In this document: piece by piece, positions 8,613 through 16,091 of the stretch | Numbering within the stretch: position 1 is the first letter of the stretch | Layout: every line of letters starts with the position of its first letter | Assembly: GCA_903844155.1 (NCBI GenBank) | Contig: CAIMSU010000113.1 | Location: 1-64,000, forward strand | Direction of reading: 5' to 3' | From: an uncultured Pseudomonadota bacterium | GTDB taxonomy: Bacteria > Myxococcota_A > UBA796 > SXON01 | Length of the DNA: 64,000 nt | Program-made: the position numbers and the translations under genes | Notes under the pieces: generated by a model | Databases searched by the model: none | What the model was told of the DNA's origin: nothing | What the model saw: the letters and a program-made list of their open reading frames with translations, nothing else

Positions 8613-9859
8613 TTGGGGCTCCCGGTGGGCGAGGGGCCGGGCGCGACGGCCGGCGCGTCAGGGGTGGGGACGGGAGCGTCGGTCGGCGGCGTGGGTGCGG
8701 GCGGCGCAGGGGGCGGAGGCGACGGATTCGGGGCGTGCGCGGCGGCGATCGCGGCCCAGACCGCCTCGTAGTGCGCCTGGGCGACGGGGCCGATGTTCTT
8801 GACGGGCACCGCGCCGGAGAGGGCGTCCATCTGCGGGTTGGAGACCGGGTCGTTGACGTACGCCTTCCAGCGTTCGGCGTCGTGCGCCTTCAACGCCGGC
8901 GCGGCCGCCTCGTTCGGCGTCGAGAACGGGAGATCGTCGATGACGGCGGCGCCAGCATCGGCGCTGAGCAGGTAGTTGATGAGCGCCTCGGCAGCTTCGG
9001 GGTGGGGCGCACCCGCGGGGATCGCGAGGTTGTCGAACCAGATCCCGGCGCCGTCGGACGGGAGCACGTAGATGAGCGCGGGATTGTCGCGCCGTGCGAG
9101 GACCGCGTTTCCGTTGAAGACCGCAGCGATCGTCGCCCGCTGCTCTGGCGGGAACGCGGCGAGGAAGTAGTGTTCGGGCGTGTTCGCGTCCAGCGCCACG
9201 GCATTCTTCGCCAGCGCAGCCAGTTTTTGGCCCGCAGCGTCGATGTGGGCGGGGTCCGTGTCGTTCTTGGAGTGGCCGTCGGCGAGGAGCGCGATGCCGA
9301 GTGCCTCGCGGGGGTCGTCGGGGAGCACGACGTGGCCTGCGTAGGCAGGGTTCCAGAGGTCCGCCCATTTGGTGGGGGCGGGGTTGATCACGGTGGGGTC
9401 GTAGAGGATGCCGGTCGTTCCCCAGAGCCACGGCAGGCTGAACTTCTCGTTCTTCTCGTGGCCGCGGCCGGCCTGGGCGATGCCTCCCGGGTCAAAGTAC
9501 GGGGAAAGGAAGCTTGGCGCTATGTTGTCGTAGTTGGGGATCTTCGGCAGATCGAGGGGGTGGAGGGCGTCCGCGGCGATGAGGACATCGACCGCGTAGT
9601 CGCTGGGCATGACGAGATCGTAGGCGTTCGGGCTGGATTTCAGCTTGGCGAGGAGCTCCTCGTTGGTGTCGTAGGTCTGCACGTCGACCTTGGCCCCGCT
9701 GGTCTTCTGGAAGTCCTCCCAGAGCCCGGGCGGTACGGAGTCTGCGAAGACGTACGCGTGGAGGGTGGTCCCGGCGAGGGGCGGCGCCGTGGTGCCACAA
9801 GCCGGCGCGAGGAGTACGCCGGAGAGCAGTGGGAGCGCGACGGCGGAGGCGGCGAGCAC
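8609..9859 (-). CDS. PotD-like (spermidine/putrescine-type) solute-binding protein
   Basis: A 416-residue extracytoplasmic binding protein. The N-terminus is a lipoprotein-type signal (GTG start, LLSGVLLAPACG; Cys about 21). The fold is recognisable from NEELLAKLKSSPNAYDLVMPSDYAVDVLI and NIAPSFLSPYFDPGG, as in PotD. Family members bind polyamines and normally deliver them to PotABC. The last 40 residues are a Pro/Ala/Thr-rich tail, unusual for PotD, which may act as a spacer across the envelope. It overlaps the APC permease gene by 4 bases. In frame, upstream of the GTG, there is no better start before the STN-domain gene. Confidence 0.85.
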   Translation of the reverse strand: MLAASAVALPLLSGVLLAPACGTTAPPLAGTTLHAYVFADSVPPGLWEDFQKTSGAKVDVQTYDTNEELLAKLKSSPNAYDLVMPSDYAVDVLIAADALHPLDLPKIPNYDNIAPSFLSPYFDPGGIAQAGRGHEKNEKFSLPWLWGTTGILYDPTVINPAPTKWADLWNPAYAGHVVLPDDPREALGIALLADGHSKNDTDPAHIDAAGQKLAALAKNAVALDANTPEHYFLAAFPPEQRATIAAVFNGNAVLARRDNPALIYVLPSDGAGIWFDNLAIPAGAPHPEAAEALINYLLSADAGAAVIDDLPFSTPNEAAAPALKAHDAERWKAYVNDPVSNPQMDALSGAVPVKNIGPVAQAHYEAVWAAIAAAHAPNPSPPPPAPPAPTPPTDAPVPTPDAPAVAPGPSPTGSPK

Positions 9860-9995
9860 CCAGGGGTCGGTAGGTGCGGGGGCGCGCGTTGCGCGCGAGG
9901 GAACTGGGCAGCGTGGAATGCCGGCCTCCGGAGGGAAGCGCGAGCGTACGGGAGGGCGCCCGCGTAGTCAAGCCGCCACGACAACAAACGACCGG

Positions 9996-10397
9996 TCAGT
10001 CCCTGTGAATCTCGATCGTCGACCCGACCGGCACGGCGGCGAGGTGATCCTGCGAGAGCACCGCCCAGAAGGCCTCGTCCCAGGTGACGTGCTTGAGCCG
10101 GATGGTCACGGTGCCCTTGACATCGTCGCCGACCACGAGGTTCACGTTGCCGGCCGTGGCGAGAAAATCAAGGGCGGTGTGGATGTCCGCGGCTTCGAGG
10201 TCGAGGCTGACGAGCTTCGTTGGCGCGGGCGGCGCGGGCGTTGCAGCCCGGGCGAGGGAGGTGAGGGCGAGAAGCGGGAGGAACACCACGAGAGAATAGC
10301 AGAAGGTGCGTGCTCGCTCATCAGCCCCCGCCAGCCGGCAAGCCCGTGAACCCCCCAATCGCCCGAAAATCCGCCGCGATGCGGAGCAGTCGCCCAA
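9996..10397 (-). CDS. Orphan STN (secretin/TonB N-terminal) domain protein
   Basis: Up to 133 residues. The C-terminal 80 residues match the short STN/secretin N-domain seen in PilQ and TonB-dependent transducers: LVSLDLEAADIHTALDFLAT, a VVGDDVKGTVTIRL strand, and HVTWDEAFWAVLSQDHL. A signal-like hydrophobic segment (VVFLPLLALTSLARAATP) precedes it, so the domain is periplasmic. The start is uncertain: ATG at 10397 gives a long charged leader, while GTG codons at 10289 or 10286 would start directly at the hydrophobic stretch. No secretin channel or receptor domain follows. The gene lies 17 bases after gluQ on the same strand. Its partner is unknown. Confidence 0.65.
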   Translation of the reverse strand: MGDCSASRRIFGRLGGSRACRLAGADERARTFCYSLVVFLPLLALTSLARAATPAPPAPTKLVSLDLEAADIHTALDFLATAGNVNLVVGDDVKGTVTIRLKHVTWDEAFWAVLSQDHLAAVPVGSTIEIHRD

Positions 10398-10414
10398 AGC
10401 AGCCTGCCGAGGGC

Positions 10415-11311
10415 CTACCCGGTCACGGTCAGCGGGCCGGCAGGCATCTGCGCCAGGTCCATCCGGGCGTCCCGAAATGGAGGTTCAGCGCCGAGAAAGG
10501 GGAGGAGCAGGTCCCAGACCCGCTCGGGGGTCCAGCCGGTGGCGCGGAGGGCGACAAGCTCGGTGGAACCGTGGGACTTGGAGAGCTTGCGGCCGTCGGG
10601 GCCGAGCAGGACGGGGACGTGCAGGTAGGTCGGGAGCGGGAGGCCGAGGGCTTCGTGCAGACGGACCTGCACGGGCGTGGCGTCGAGGAGATCGGCGCCG
10701 CGAACCACCTCAGTCACCCCATCGCGTGCGTCGTCGACGATCACGGCGAGGGGGTAGGCCGCGGTGCCGTCGGCGCGCTGGAGGATGGGATCGTCGCCGG
10801 GCGGGAGGGTGAGGGGGCCTCGGGCGCGGTCGGTGAAGGAGACGGGGCCTTCCGGGGTGCGAAATCGCCACGCGCCGGTGTCGCCCGCGAGAAATCGGCA
10901 GCGACAACCCCACGAAAGCCGCGTGGCGCGCGAGCAGGCGCAGCGGTAGGTGGGGATGCCGTCCAGCGGGTAGGTGCGCCGGCTCTGGGGGCTGACCTCC
11001 TCGTCCCAGTCGATGCCGAGCCAACGGAGATCATCCCGTTGGGACTGCGCAATCTCGTCGCGCGCGCGGCCTTGATCGAGGTCTTCGATGCGCAGCAGGA
11101 GCCGCCCCGATGTATCAAAAGTGACGTCGTCAGTTTTGCTATGTCGGAGGGTATCAAAAGTGACGTCGTCGGTTTTGATAGATGGGGGCGGGCGGGCGCC
11201 GTTGCGGGCGGAGAGCCAGGCGGCGCCGAAAGCGAGGGCGTTGCCGAGGTGGAGGCGGCCGGAGGGGGTTGGGGCGAGACGCCCGGTGGGCGGCATGGCG
11301 GTGGGCGGCAT
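10415..11311 (-). CDS. gluQ: Glutamyl-Q tRNA(Asp) synthetase with in-frame REP insertion
   Basis: Attaches glutamate to queuosine in tRNA(Asp). Motifs are all present: APTPSGRLHLGN (HIGH-type, residues 13-24), RIEDLD (about 74), zinc ligands CAC...CRC, DDARDGVTEVVRGADLL, and KLSKS. Between WLSARNGA and GRLLLRIED there are about 29 additional residues (40-68), absent from ordinary GluQ where this loop is a few residues. They are encoded by two tandem copies of a dispersed palindrome (11113-11180) and read IKTDDVTFDT twice, 13 residues apart. The frame is kept, so the enzyme may still be functional, with a surface loop near the active site. The 5' end has a duplicated 15-bp unit giving two ATGs (11311 and 11296), and either could start the protein. 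Confidence 0.85.
   Translation of the reverse strand: MPPTAMPPTGRLAPTPSGRLHLGNALAFGAAWLSARNGARPPPSIKTDDVTFDTLRHSKTDDVTFDTSGRLLLRIEDLDQGRARDEIAQSQRDDLRWLGIDWDEEVSPQSRRTYPLDGIPTYRCACSRATRLSWGCRCRFLAGDTGAWRFRTPEGPVSFTDRARGPLTLPPGDDPILQRADGTAAYPLAVIVDDARDGVTEVVRGADLLDATPVQVRLHEALGLPLPTYLHVPVLLGPDGRKLSKSHGSTELVALRATGWTPERVWDLLLPFLGAEPPFRDARMDLAQMPAGPLTVTG
11113..11180. repeat. REP element family C, tandem pair inside gluQ
   Basis: Two 29-bp copies, 11113-11141 and 11152-11180, in the same orientation and 39 bp apart. Each begins TATCAAAAGTGACGTCGTC; the second ends GGTTTTGATA exactly, the first ends AGTTTTGCTA. Each copy is itself a hairpin (arms TATCAAAA and TTTTGATA). The same unit occurs at 34456-34515 between genes. 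Here the pair is inside a coding sequence, and its minus-strand translation has no stop. The 39-bp period keeps both copies in the same codon phase. Confidence 0.9.
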
Positions 11312-11336
11312 GGCGGGACGGGATTAGCCGGGCGAC

Positions 11337-12071
11337 GTGCCTACCTACAAGACCGCCATCGTCATCGGTGCTTCGTCCGGAATCGGCGAAGCGCTCGTTC
11401 GTCAACTCGCGAAGGACGGTGTCACCGTTGCGGCGCTCGCACGGCGCGCGGACGAGCTGGAGCGCGTGCAGCGGGAGGCGGGCGACAAGGTGCGGATCTA
11501 CGCGCACGACGTCACCGACTACGCGAGCGTCCCCGCGATGTTTGATAGGGTCAAGGCGGATCTTGGCGAGGTGGACCTGGTGATCTACAACGCGGGTGTC
11601 ATGCCGCCCGTGGCGGAGAGCGAGTACAACTTCGAGAAGGACCACGCGATGATCGCCGTGAACCTGCTTGGCGCGATGGCGTGGCTCAACCCCGTCGCGG
11701 CGTACATGGAGGCGCGGCGATCGGGCACGATCGTGGGCGTTTCCAGCGTGGCGGGCGACCGGGGGCGGCGCGGAAACCCGGCGTACCACACGTCCAAAGC
11801 GGCGCTGACGACGTACCTGGAGGCGCTCCGCAACCGGCTCTCGCGCTACGGCGTGACGGTGGTGACGGTCAAGCCCGGGCCGGTCGCCACCCCGATGACC
11901 AAGGATCTTGGCAAGTTGCCGCTGATCATCCCCGCGGAACAAGCGGCGGCGGGCATCCTCGCCCACGCGCGGGCGGGGACGGTGGAGGGCTATGTCCCTG
12001 TGGCGTGGTGGCCGATCATGTCGGTGATCCAGCAGGTTCCGAGCTGGATTTTTCGGAAGACGAACATCTGA
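11337..12071 (+). CDS. Short-chain dehydrogenase/reductase
   Basis: A 244-residue classical SDR. The cofactor motif is GASSGIGEA (residues about 10-18), NAGVMPP comes after the fourth strand, the catalytic Ser is in VGVSSVAG, and the Tyr/Lys pair is in AYHTSKAAL. After the active site PGPVATPMTKDLG is seen, as usual. The C-terminal segment (VPVAWWPIMSVIQQVPSWIF) is hydrophobic and suggests membrane contact, as in SDRs acting on lipid substrates. The start is GTG, 25 bases from the divergent gluQ start. It ends 3 bases from the convergent gamma-glutamyltransferase gene. The substrate cannot be told from sequence. Confidence 0.88.
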   Translation: MPTYKTAIVIGASSGIGEALVRQLAKDGVTVAALARRADELERVQREAGDKVRIYAHDVTDYASVPAMFDRVKADLGEVDLVIYNAGVMPPVAESEYNFEKDHAMIAVNLLGAMAWLNPVAAYMEARRSGTIVGVSSVAGDRGRRGNPAYHTSKAALTTYLEALRNRLSRYGVTVVTVKPGPVATPMTKDLGKLPLIIPAEQAAAGILAHARAGTVEGYVPVAWWPIMSVIQQVPSWIFRKTNI

Positions 12072-12074
12072 TCC

Positions 12075-13724
12075 CTACGGCACGACCACGGCCTGCCCGC
12101 CCTTTCGTGGGTCACTCGCAGCCTCGAAGCTGCCATCTGCGAGGCGGTGCACGACCTGGACGGCGCAGGAGGGCTTGTCCAGGGTCTTGAGCTGGTGCCC
12201 GGCGGCGGTGAGCTCCGCGGCGCGGGGATCGTTGGGTTCGAGGGTGACGAGGTCGGGCAGCCACTGGTGGTGCCAGCGGGGGGCGTCGAGGGCTGCGGTC
12301 GCGGAGAGCCCGTTCAGCAGCACGTTTTCGATGGTCTGGTAGGTGGCGGTGATGATGAACGGGCCGCCGCTGGCGCCGACGGCCATCACCGGGCGCTTGT
12401 CCGGCCCGAGCAGCACGGTGGGCGACATGCTGGAAAGGGGACGTCGGCCGGGCCCGACGGCGTTGTTCTCGCCCTGGATCAGCCCGTAGGCGTTGGGTTT
12501 TCCCGGGCGCGTCGTGAAGTCGTCCATCTCGTCGTTGAGCACGATGCCGGACTTTGGGGCGATGAGCTGACTGCCGAAGGTGGTGTTGATGGTCGTGGTG
12601 AGGGCGACGGCCATCCCGTCGCTGTCCATGACGCTGATGTGGAGCGTGCCGTGGTCGGTCGGCGCGGAGACGCTGCCGTAGTGGTCAGCGTTGTAGGTCT
12701 TCGGGCCACAATCCTGCTTGATCGCAGCGATCGCTGCGGGCGAGACGAGCGACGCCGCGGTGGCGGAGAGGTTGGCGATGAAGTCCGGGTCGCCGCCAAA
12801 GACGGCGCGGTTTGCCATCGCGTGCTTGGCAGCTTCAATGCGGCATTGCAGGCCGTCGACGCCATCCGTCGCCTCGAGCATCTGCAGCACGGCGATGCCG
12901 CCGGACGACGGCGGGGGAGCGGTGACGACGGTGTACCCGTGCCAGCTCCCGACGAGTGGCACGCGATCCTTGACGGTGTACGCCGCGAGATCGGCCATCG
13001 TGAGGATGCCGCCGGCCGCCTTGTCCGCGTCGACGAAGTCCTGCGCCACCCAGCCATCGCGGAAGGCACGGCCGCCGGTGTCGGCCCACGCGGACAGCGC
13101 TTTCGCGAGGAGAGGCCTACGTAGGGTCTGCCCATCGGACGTCTCGAAGAGTGCGTTCATCTTCGGCTTGGAATGGAGCGATTCGGAGAGGTGCGTGCCG
13201 CGGAGGTAGCCGTCGCGGGCCTGCGCGATGGCGGGCGCGGCGACCTGCGCGGGGGTGAGCCTGCCGTAGCGCTTCTCCAGCTCGGCGAGCCCGAGGGCCT
13301 CCGATGGCGTGGCGACGGCGAGGCCACCTTCTTGCGAAGAAGTCCCGTCCGACACGAACATATCGTGCGTGGCTGCAGCGGGCGCGGTCTCGCGGAAGTC
13401 GAGGAAGACGGCAGTTCCATCCTTCTGCACCACGAGGGCGAAGCCCCCGCCGCCAAGGCCCGAGCCGGACGGTTGGACGACGCCGGATGAGAGAGCCGCC
13501 GCGACGGCAGCGTCCACGGCGTTCCCGCCCAGCCTCAGCATGGCCGCGCCGGCCTCGCTGGCGAGCGGGTGGTCTGCGGCGACCGCACCGTGACCAAGGG
13601 CCGGCCTGGGGGCGGCGACAGGGGCCGTCGCGCCGGCCGGAGTTGCGGACGGGCCGGCCTCCGTCGACGAGCACGCCACCAGCAGCGTCGCAAGCGCGAA
13701 CACCGGGCTCAGTTGACGAACCAT
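12075..13724 (-). CDS. ggt: Gamma-glutamyltransferase (glutathione hydrolase), lipoprotein
   Basis: A 549-residue Ntn-hydrolase that cleaves gamma-glutamyl bonds of glutathione and related peptides in the periplasm. The N-terminus is a lipoprotein signal (FALATLLVACSS). The N-terminal subunit has GHGAVAADHPLAS and GSGLGGGGF. The autoprocessing/nucleophile region is DHGTLHISVMDSDG, followed by the canonical NTTFGSQL, LNDEMDDF, NAVGPGRRPLSSMSPT and GASGGPFI. The chosen start at 13724 (MVRQLSPVFAL) gives a proper signal peptide; the longer frame has no such feature. It overlaps the upstream membrane-protein gene by 16 bases and is last in the five-gene string. Confidence 0.9.
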   Translation of the reverse strand: MVRQLSPVFALATLLVACSSTEAGPSATPAGATAPVAAPRPALGHGAVAADHPLASEAGAAMLRLGGNAVDAAVAAALSSGVVQPSGSGLGGGGFALVVQKDGTAVFLDFRETAPAAATHDMFVSDGTSSQEGGLAVATPSEALGLAELEKRYGRLTPAQVAAPAIAQARDGYLRGTHLSESLHSKPKMNALFETSDGQTLRRPLLAKALSAWADTGGRAFRDGWVAQDFVDADKAAGGILTMADLAAYTVKDRVPLVGSWHGYTVVTAPPPSSGGIAVLQMLEATDGVDGLQCRIEAAKHAMANRAVFGGDPDFIANLSATAASLVSPAAIAAIKQDCGPKTYNADHYGSVSAPTDHGTLHISVMDSDGMAVALTTTINTTFGSQLIAPKSGIVLNDEMDDFTTRPGKPNAYGLIQGENNAVGPGRRPLSSMSPTVLLGPDKRPVMAVGASGGPFIITATYQTIENVLLNGLSATAALDAPRWHHQWLPDLVTLEPNDPRAAELTAAGHQLKTLDKPSCAVQVVHRLADGSFEAASDPRKGGQAVVVP

Positions 13725-14626
13725 TGTGCCCAGACGACGAGGATGATGACCTGCCCGATCCACAGCGGCAGGCCTACCCGGAGCCGGCTCTTCGTCAGGA
13801 TCAACAGCGGTAAACCGCCCCCTACCGCGAGCCCCGCGCGCGCCACGTCCAGCGGTACCCGTGACATGACGTCCAACCCGCGGTCGAACACCGCTCGCAG
13901 CACCATCGCCCCAACGCCCTCGTCAACGACCGCCCCGATGAGCGCGCCGCCCACCCCGACCACCGCCCGCCACGTCCGCGGCAGGAAGAGTGGAGCTTGT
14001 TCCACCGTTGTCGCCAGCGCCTCCGCCGTCCCGCCGACCATCAGCGTCCACGCCGTCAGGATCGCGAAAACACCCGCTACACCCGCGAGGATCGCCGTCG
14101 CCGGCTTCCCGGGCTGACGCACCGCCTGCGCGATCGGCGCCCCAACCCAGCCGACCATGGCGAGCACGACGCCAAGCCCCATCGTCCGCCACCCACCCCA
14201 GCCAAGCACCAACGTTGCCGGACTGCCTGTGAGCCCGAGCAGCGACGCCCCGCTCGCCGCCAGCACCAGCCTCGCCCGTCGCGCCGGGTCGGCCTCTCCC
14301 GCAACGAGCCCGAGCGCCACGAAGCGATCGCCGAGCACCGCGCTGATCGCGACCGTCGCCGGCCAGCCCGTCAGCCGGATGAGCCCGAGCCCCGAGACCA
14401 CCATCCACCCGACGAGCGGGACTCCCGCGCGCCAGTCAGCGTCCATCTGCAGGCTGTCCAGCGCCCAGGAGCGGTCGAGCATCTTGAGCGAGGTCAGCAC
14501 GCCGCAACCGGCGAGAAACAGGAACGGAAGGAAAACCTGAAGGCGACGAAAATGGGCTGCGAAGCCAAGTACCAGCGCGATGGCGCCGGCGACGAGGACG
14601 TTGCGCAAGCCCTCGTCGATGGTCAC
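13709..14626 (-). CDS. Polytopic membrane protein, unknown
   Basis: 305 residues, with about nine hydrophobic segments spread over the whole length and almost no soluble part. One segment has a small-residue motif LLGLTGSPATLVLGWGGW that recalls ion-transporter re-entrant regions, but no family can be assigned. ATGA overlap with the FAH-family gene upstream (14623-14626) and a 16-base overlap with ggt downstream show tight co-translation. A transport role linked to the substrate or product of the adjacent hydrolases is possible (position only). Confidence 0.75.
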   Translation of the reverse strand: MTIDEGLRNVLVAGAIALVLGFAAHFRRLQVFLPFLFLAGCGVLTSLKMLDRSWALDSLQMDADWRAGVPLVGWMVVSGLGLIRLTGWPATVAISAVLGDRFVALGLVAGEADPARRARLVLAASGASLLGLTGSPATLVLGWGGWRTMGLGVVLAMVGWVGAPIAQAVRQPGKPATAILAGVAGVFAILTAWTLMVGGTAEALATTVEQAPLFLPRTWRAVVGVGGALIGAVVDEGVGAMVLRAVFDRGLDVMSRVPLDVARAGLAVGGGLPLLILTKSRLRVGLPLWIGQVIILVVWAQWFVN

Positions 14627-15306
14627 GCCCCGCTCTCCGGCGCGCTCGGTTCCACGCCGCGGTCGTCGCGAGCGATGACGGGGTTGGAGAGCGAGCCGAT
14701 GCCCTCGATCCGCACGGTGACGGTGTCGCCGGGGCGCAGCGGGCCGACGCCGGCGGGGGTGCCGGTCGAGATGACGTCGCCGGGCATCAACGTCATGATG
14801 TCGGTCACAAACGCGATGAGCGTCGCGATGTCGAAGACGAGCTGGCTCGTGCGGGAATTCTGGCGTAGGACGCCGTTGACCGAGCAGGTGATGGCGAGGT
14901 CGGAGGGGTCGATGCCGGTGACGAGGACGGGTCCGAGCGGGCAGAAGCTGTCAAAGCCCTTGGCGCGCGCGAAAACGCCATCCTCAAGCTGAAAATCCCG
15001 CGCGGTGACATCGTTGCAGATCGTGTAGCCGGCGACGATGTCCATCGCGGAGTCACGCGGCACGCGCGTCGCCCGTTCGCCGATCACGACCGCCAGCTCG
15101 GCCTCGTGGTCAACGCGCGTGGTCCGGGGCGGGATGACGATGGGCTCGCCGTCGTAGATGACCGCGCTCGGCGCCTTCAGGAAGATCTTCGGGATCCGCG
15201 GGACCGGCTTGCCCATCTCGGCGGCGTGGTCCCGGTAGTTGGACCCGATCGCCACGATCTTCGTCCCGGTGAACCGGTACTCTCCCGAACCGCCATGCTT
15301 TGCCAT
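14623..15306 (-). CDS. Fumarylacetoacetate hydrolase-family protein
   Basis: A 227-residue single FAH domain. The conserved order is visible: KIVAIGSNYRDHAAEMGKP, FLKAPSAVIYDGEPIVIP, DHEAELAVVIG with metal-binding Glu residues, GYTICNDVTARDFQ, and a C-terminal MPGDVISTGTPAGVGPL. Members hydrolyse or decarboxylate acylpyruvates and 2-hydroxy-dienoates, or act as oxaloacetate tautomerases; the substrate here is not determined. The ATG at 15306 (MAKHGG) sits on the stop of the SIR2-like gene (TGATG), which argues against the longer upstream reading. It is the third gene of the PfkB-to-ggt string. Confidence 0.87.
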   Translation of the reverse strand: MAKHGGSGEYRFTGTKIVAIGSNYRDHAAEMGKPVPRIPKIFLKAPSAVIYDGEPIVIPPRTTRVDHEAELAVVIGERATRVPRDSAMDIVAGYTICNDVTARDFQLEDGVFARAKGFDSFCPLGPVLVTGIDPSDLAITCSVNGVLRQNSRTSQLVFDIATLIAFVTDIMTLMPGDVISTGTPAGVGPLRPGDTVTVRIEGIGSLSNPVIARDDRGVEPSAPESGA

Positions 15307-16091
15307 CAGAGCCGCGCCCCCAGCTCGTTCATGGCCTCGCCGGGGTCCGAGAGGAAGAGCAGCAAGCCCCGCCACACCCACTTCTGCCAGAGGAAGTCAT
15401 CGATGGGCCCCTGCGAACACGCCAGGTGGCAGCGGGGTAGTTCGCCGCCGTACGCGTCCGAGAGCTCCGTGAACAGGCGCTCGAACTCCTCCTCGTCCAC
15501 CCGGTAGCCGACGAAGAAGACCACGTTGTTGCGGATCAAGGTGCGGAGCTGCTTGCGCGCGTCCGGCCCGAGCTGGTGGGACTGGAAGTCGGCGGGCGTG
15601 AGCAACAACGACTCCGGCTGGGAAAACCGACCGCGGAGCCGAACAAGCGTGCGACGGGCGGGGTCGGGGTCGGGGATCTTGTCGCCCCGATCGAGGACGT
15701 CCAGTGGGATGCCGTTCTCGCGGGCGGCCGCTTCCAGCAGCTCGTCGGCGCAGGTCGTGAAGACCAGCGGAAAGCGCTCGGCGGCGGTCTTCAGCGCGAC
15801 GGAGGGCTTGCAGGCCGGGTTGGTCAGCTCCTTGAGCTTCGCGATGAGCGCCTGGCGACCATTCGCCGCCTCATACGCCGCGCATCCCTCTTCGACCGAC
15901 GGGATGACGTGCTTGGCCTTCGCGCCGATGGCGACCTTCGGCTTCTTCCAGCCGAGCTCCTTGGCGAGGTCCTTCGCCTCGGGGTACGCCAGGTTTGCCT
16001 CGTCCGCCGCTTCCATCGCAAAGCGCGAGCCCACGAACAGGATGACCTTGCCGGTCTTGACGCCCTCGACGACCTCGACAGGCAGGCTCAT
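15306..16091 (-). CDS. SIR2-like domain protein with degenerate NAD motifs
   Basis: 261 residues resembling the SIR2-like family: GKVILFVGSRFAMEA at the N-terminus (usually FvGAGvS), RFPLVFTTCADELLEAA (usually TTNYD), LLLTPADFQ, and a closing VVFFVGYRVDEEEFERLF. The catalytic-type Asn of TTNYD is Cys here, and the glycine loop is altered, so NAD cleavage is doubtful. SIR2-like proteins are often phage-defence effectors. This one is embedded by ATGA overlap after a PfkB kinase and by TGATG before an FAH protein, which looks metabolic rather than defensive. Start 16091 (MSLPVEVVEG) is set by the overlap. Confidence 0.7.
   Translation of the reverse strand: MSLPVEVVEGVKTGKVILFVGSRFAMEAADEANLAYPEAKDLAKELGWKKPKVAIGAKAKHVIPSVEEGCAAYEAANGRQALIAKLKELTNPACKPSVALKTAAERFPLVFTTCADELLEAAARENGIPLDVLDRGDKIPDPDPARRTLVRLRGRFSQPESLLLTPADFQSHQLGPDARKQLRTLIRNNVVFFVGYRVDEEEFERLFTELSDAYGGELPRCHLACSQGPIDDFLWQKWVWRGLLLFLSDPGEAMNELGARL

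Noticed and set aside
15306-16091. SIR2-like gene as an anti-phage defence gene
   Set aside because: No other defence gene is nearby, NAD motifs are degenerate and the gene is fused by overlap into a metabolic-looking operon.
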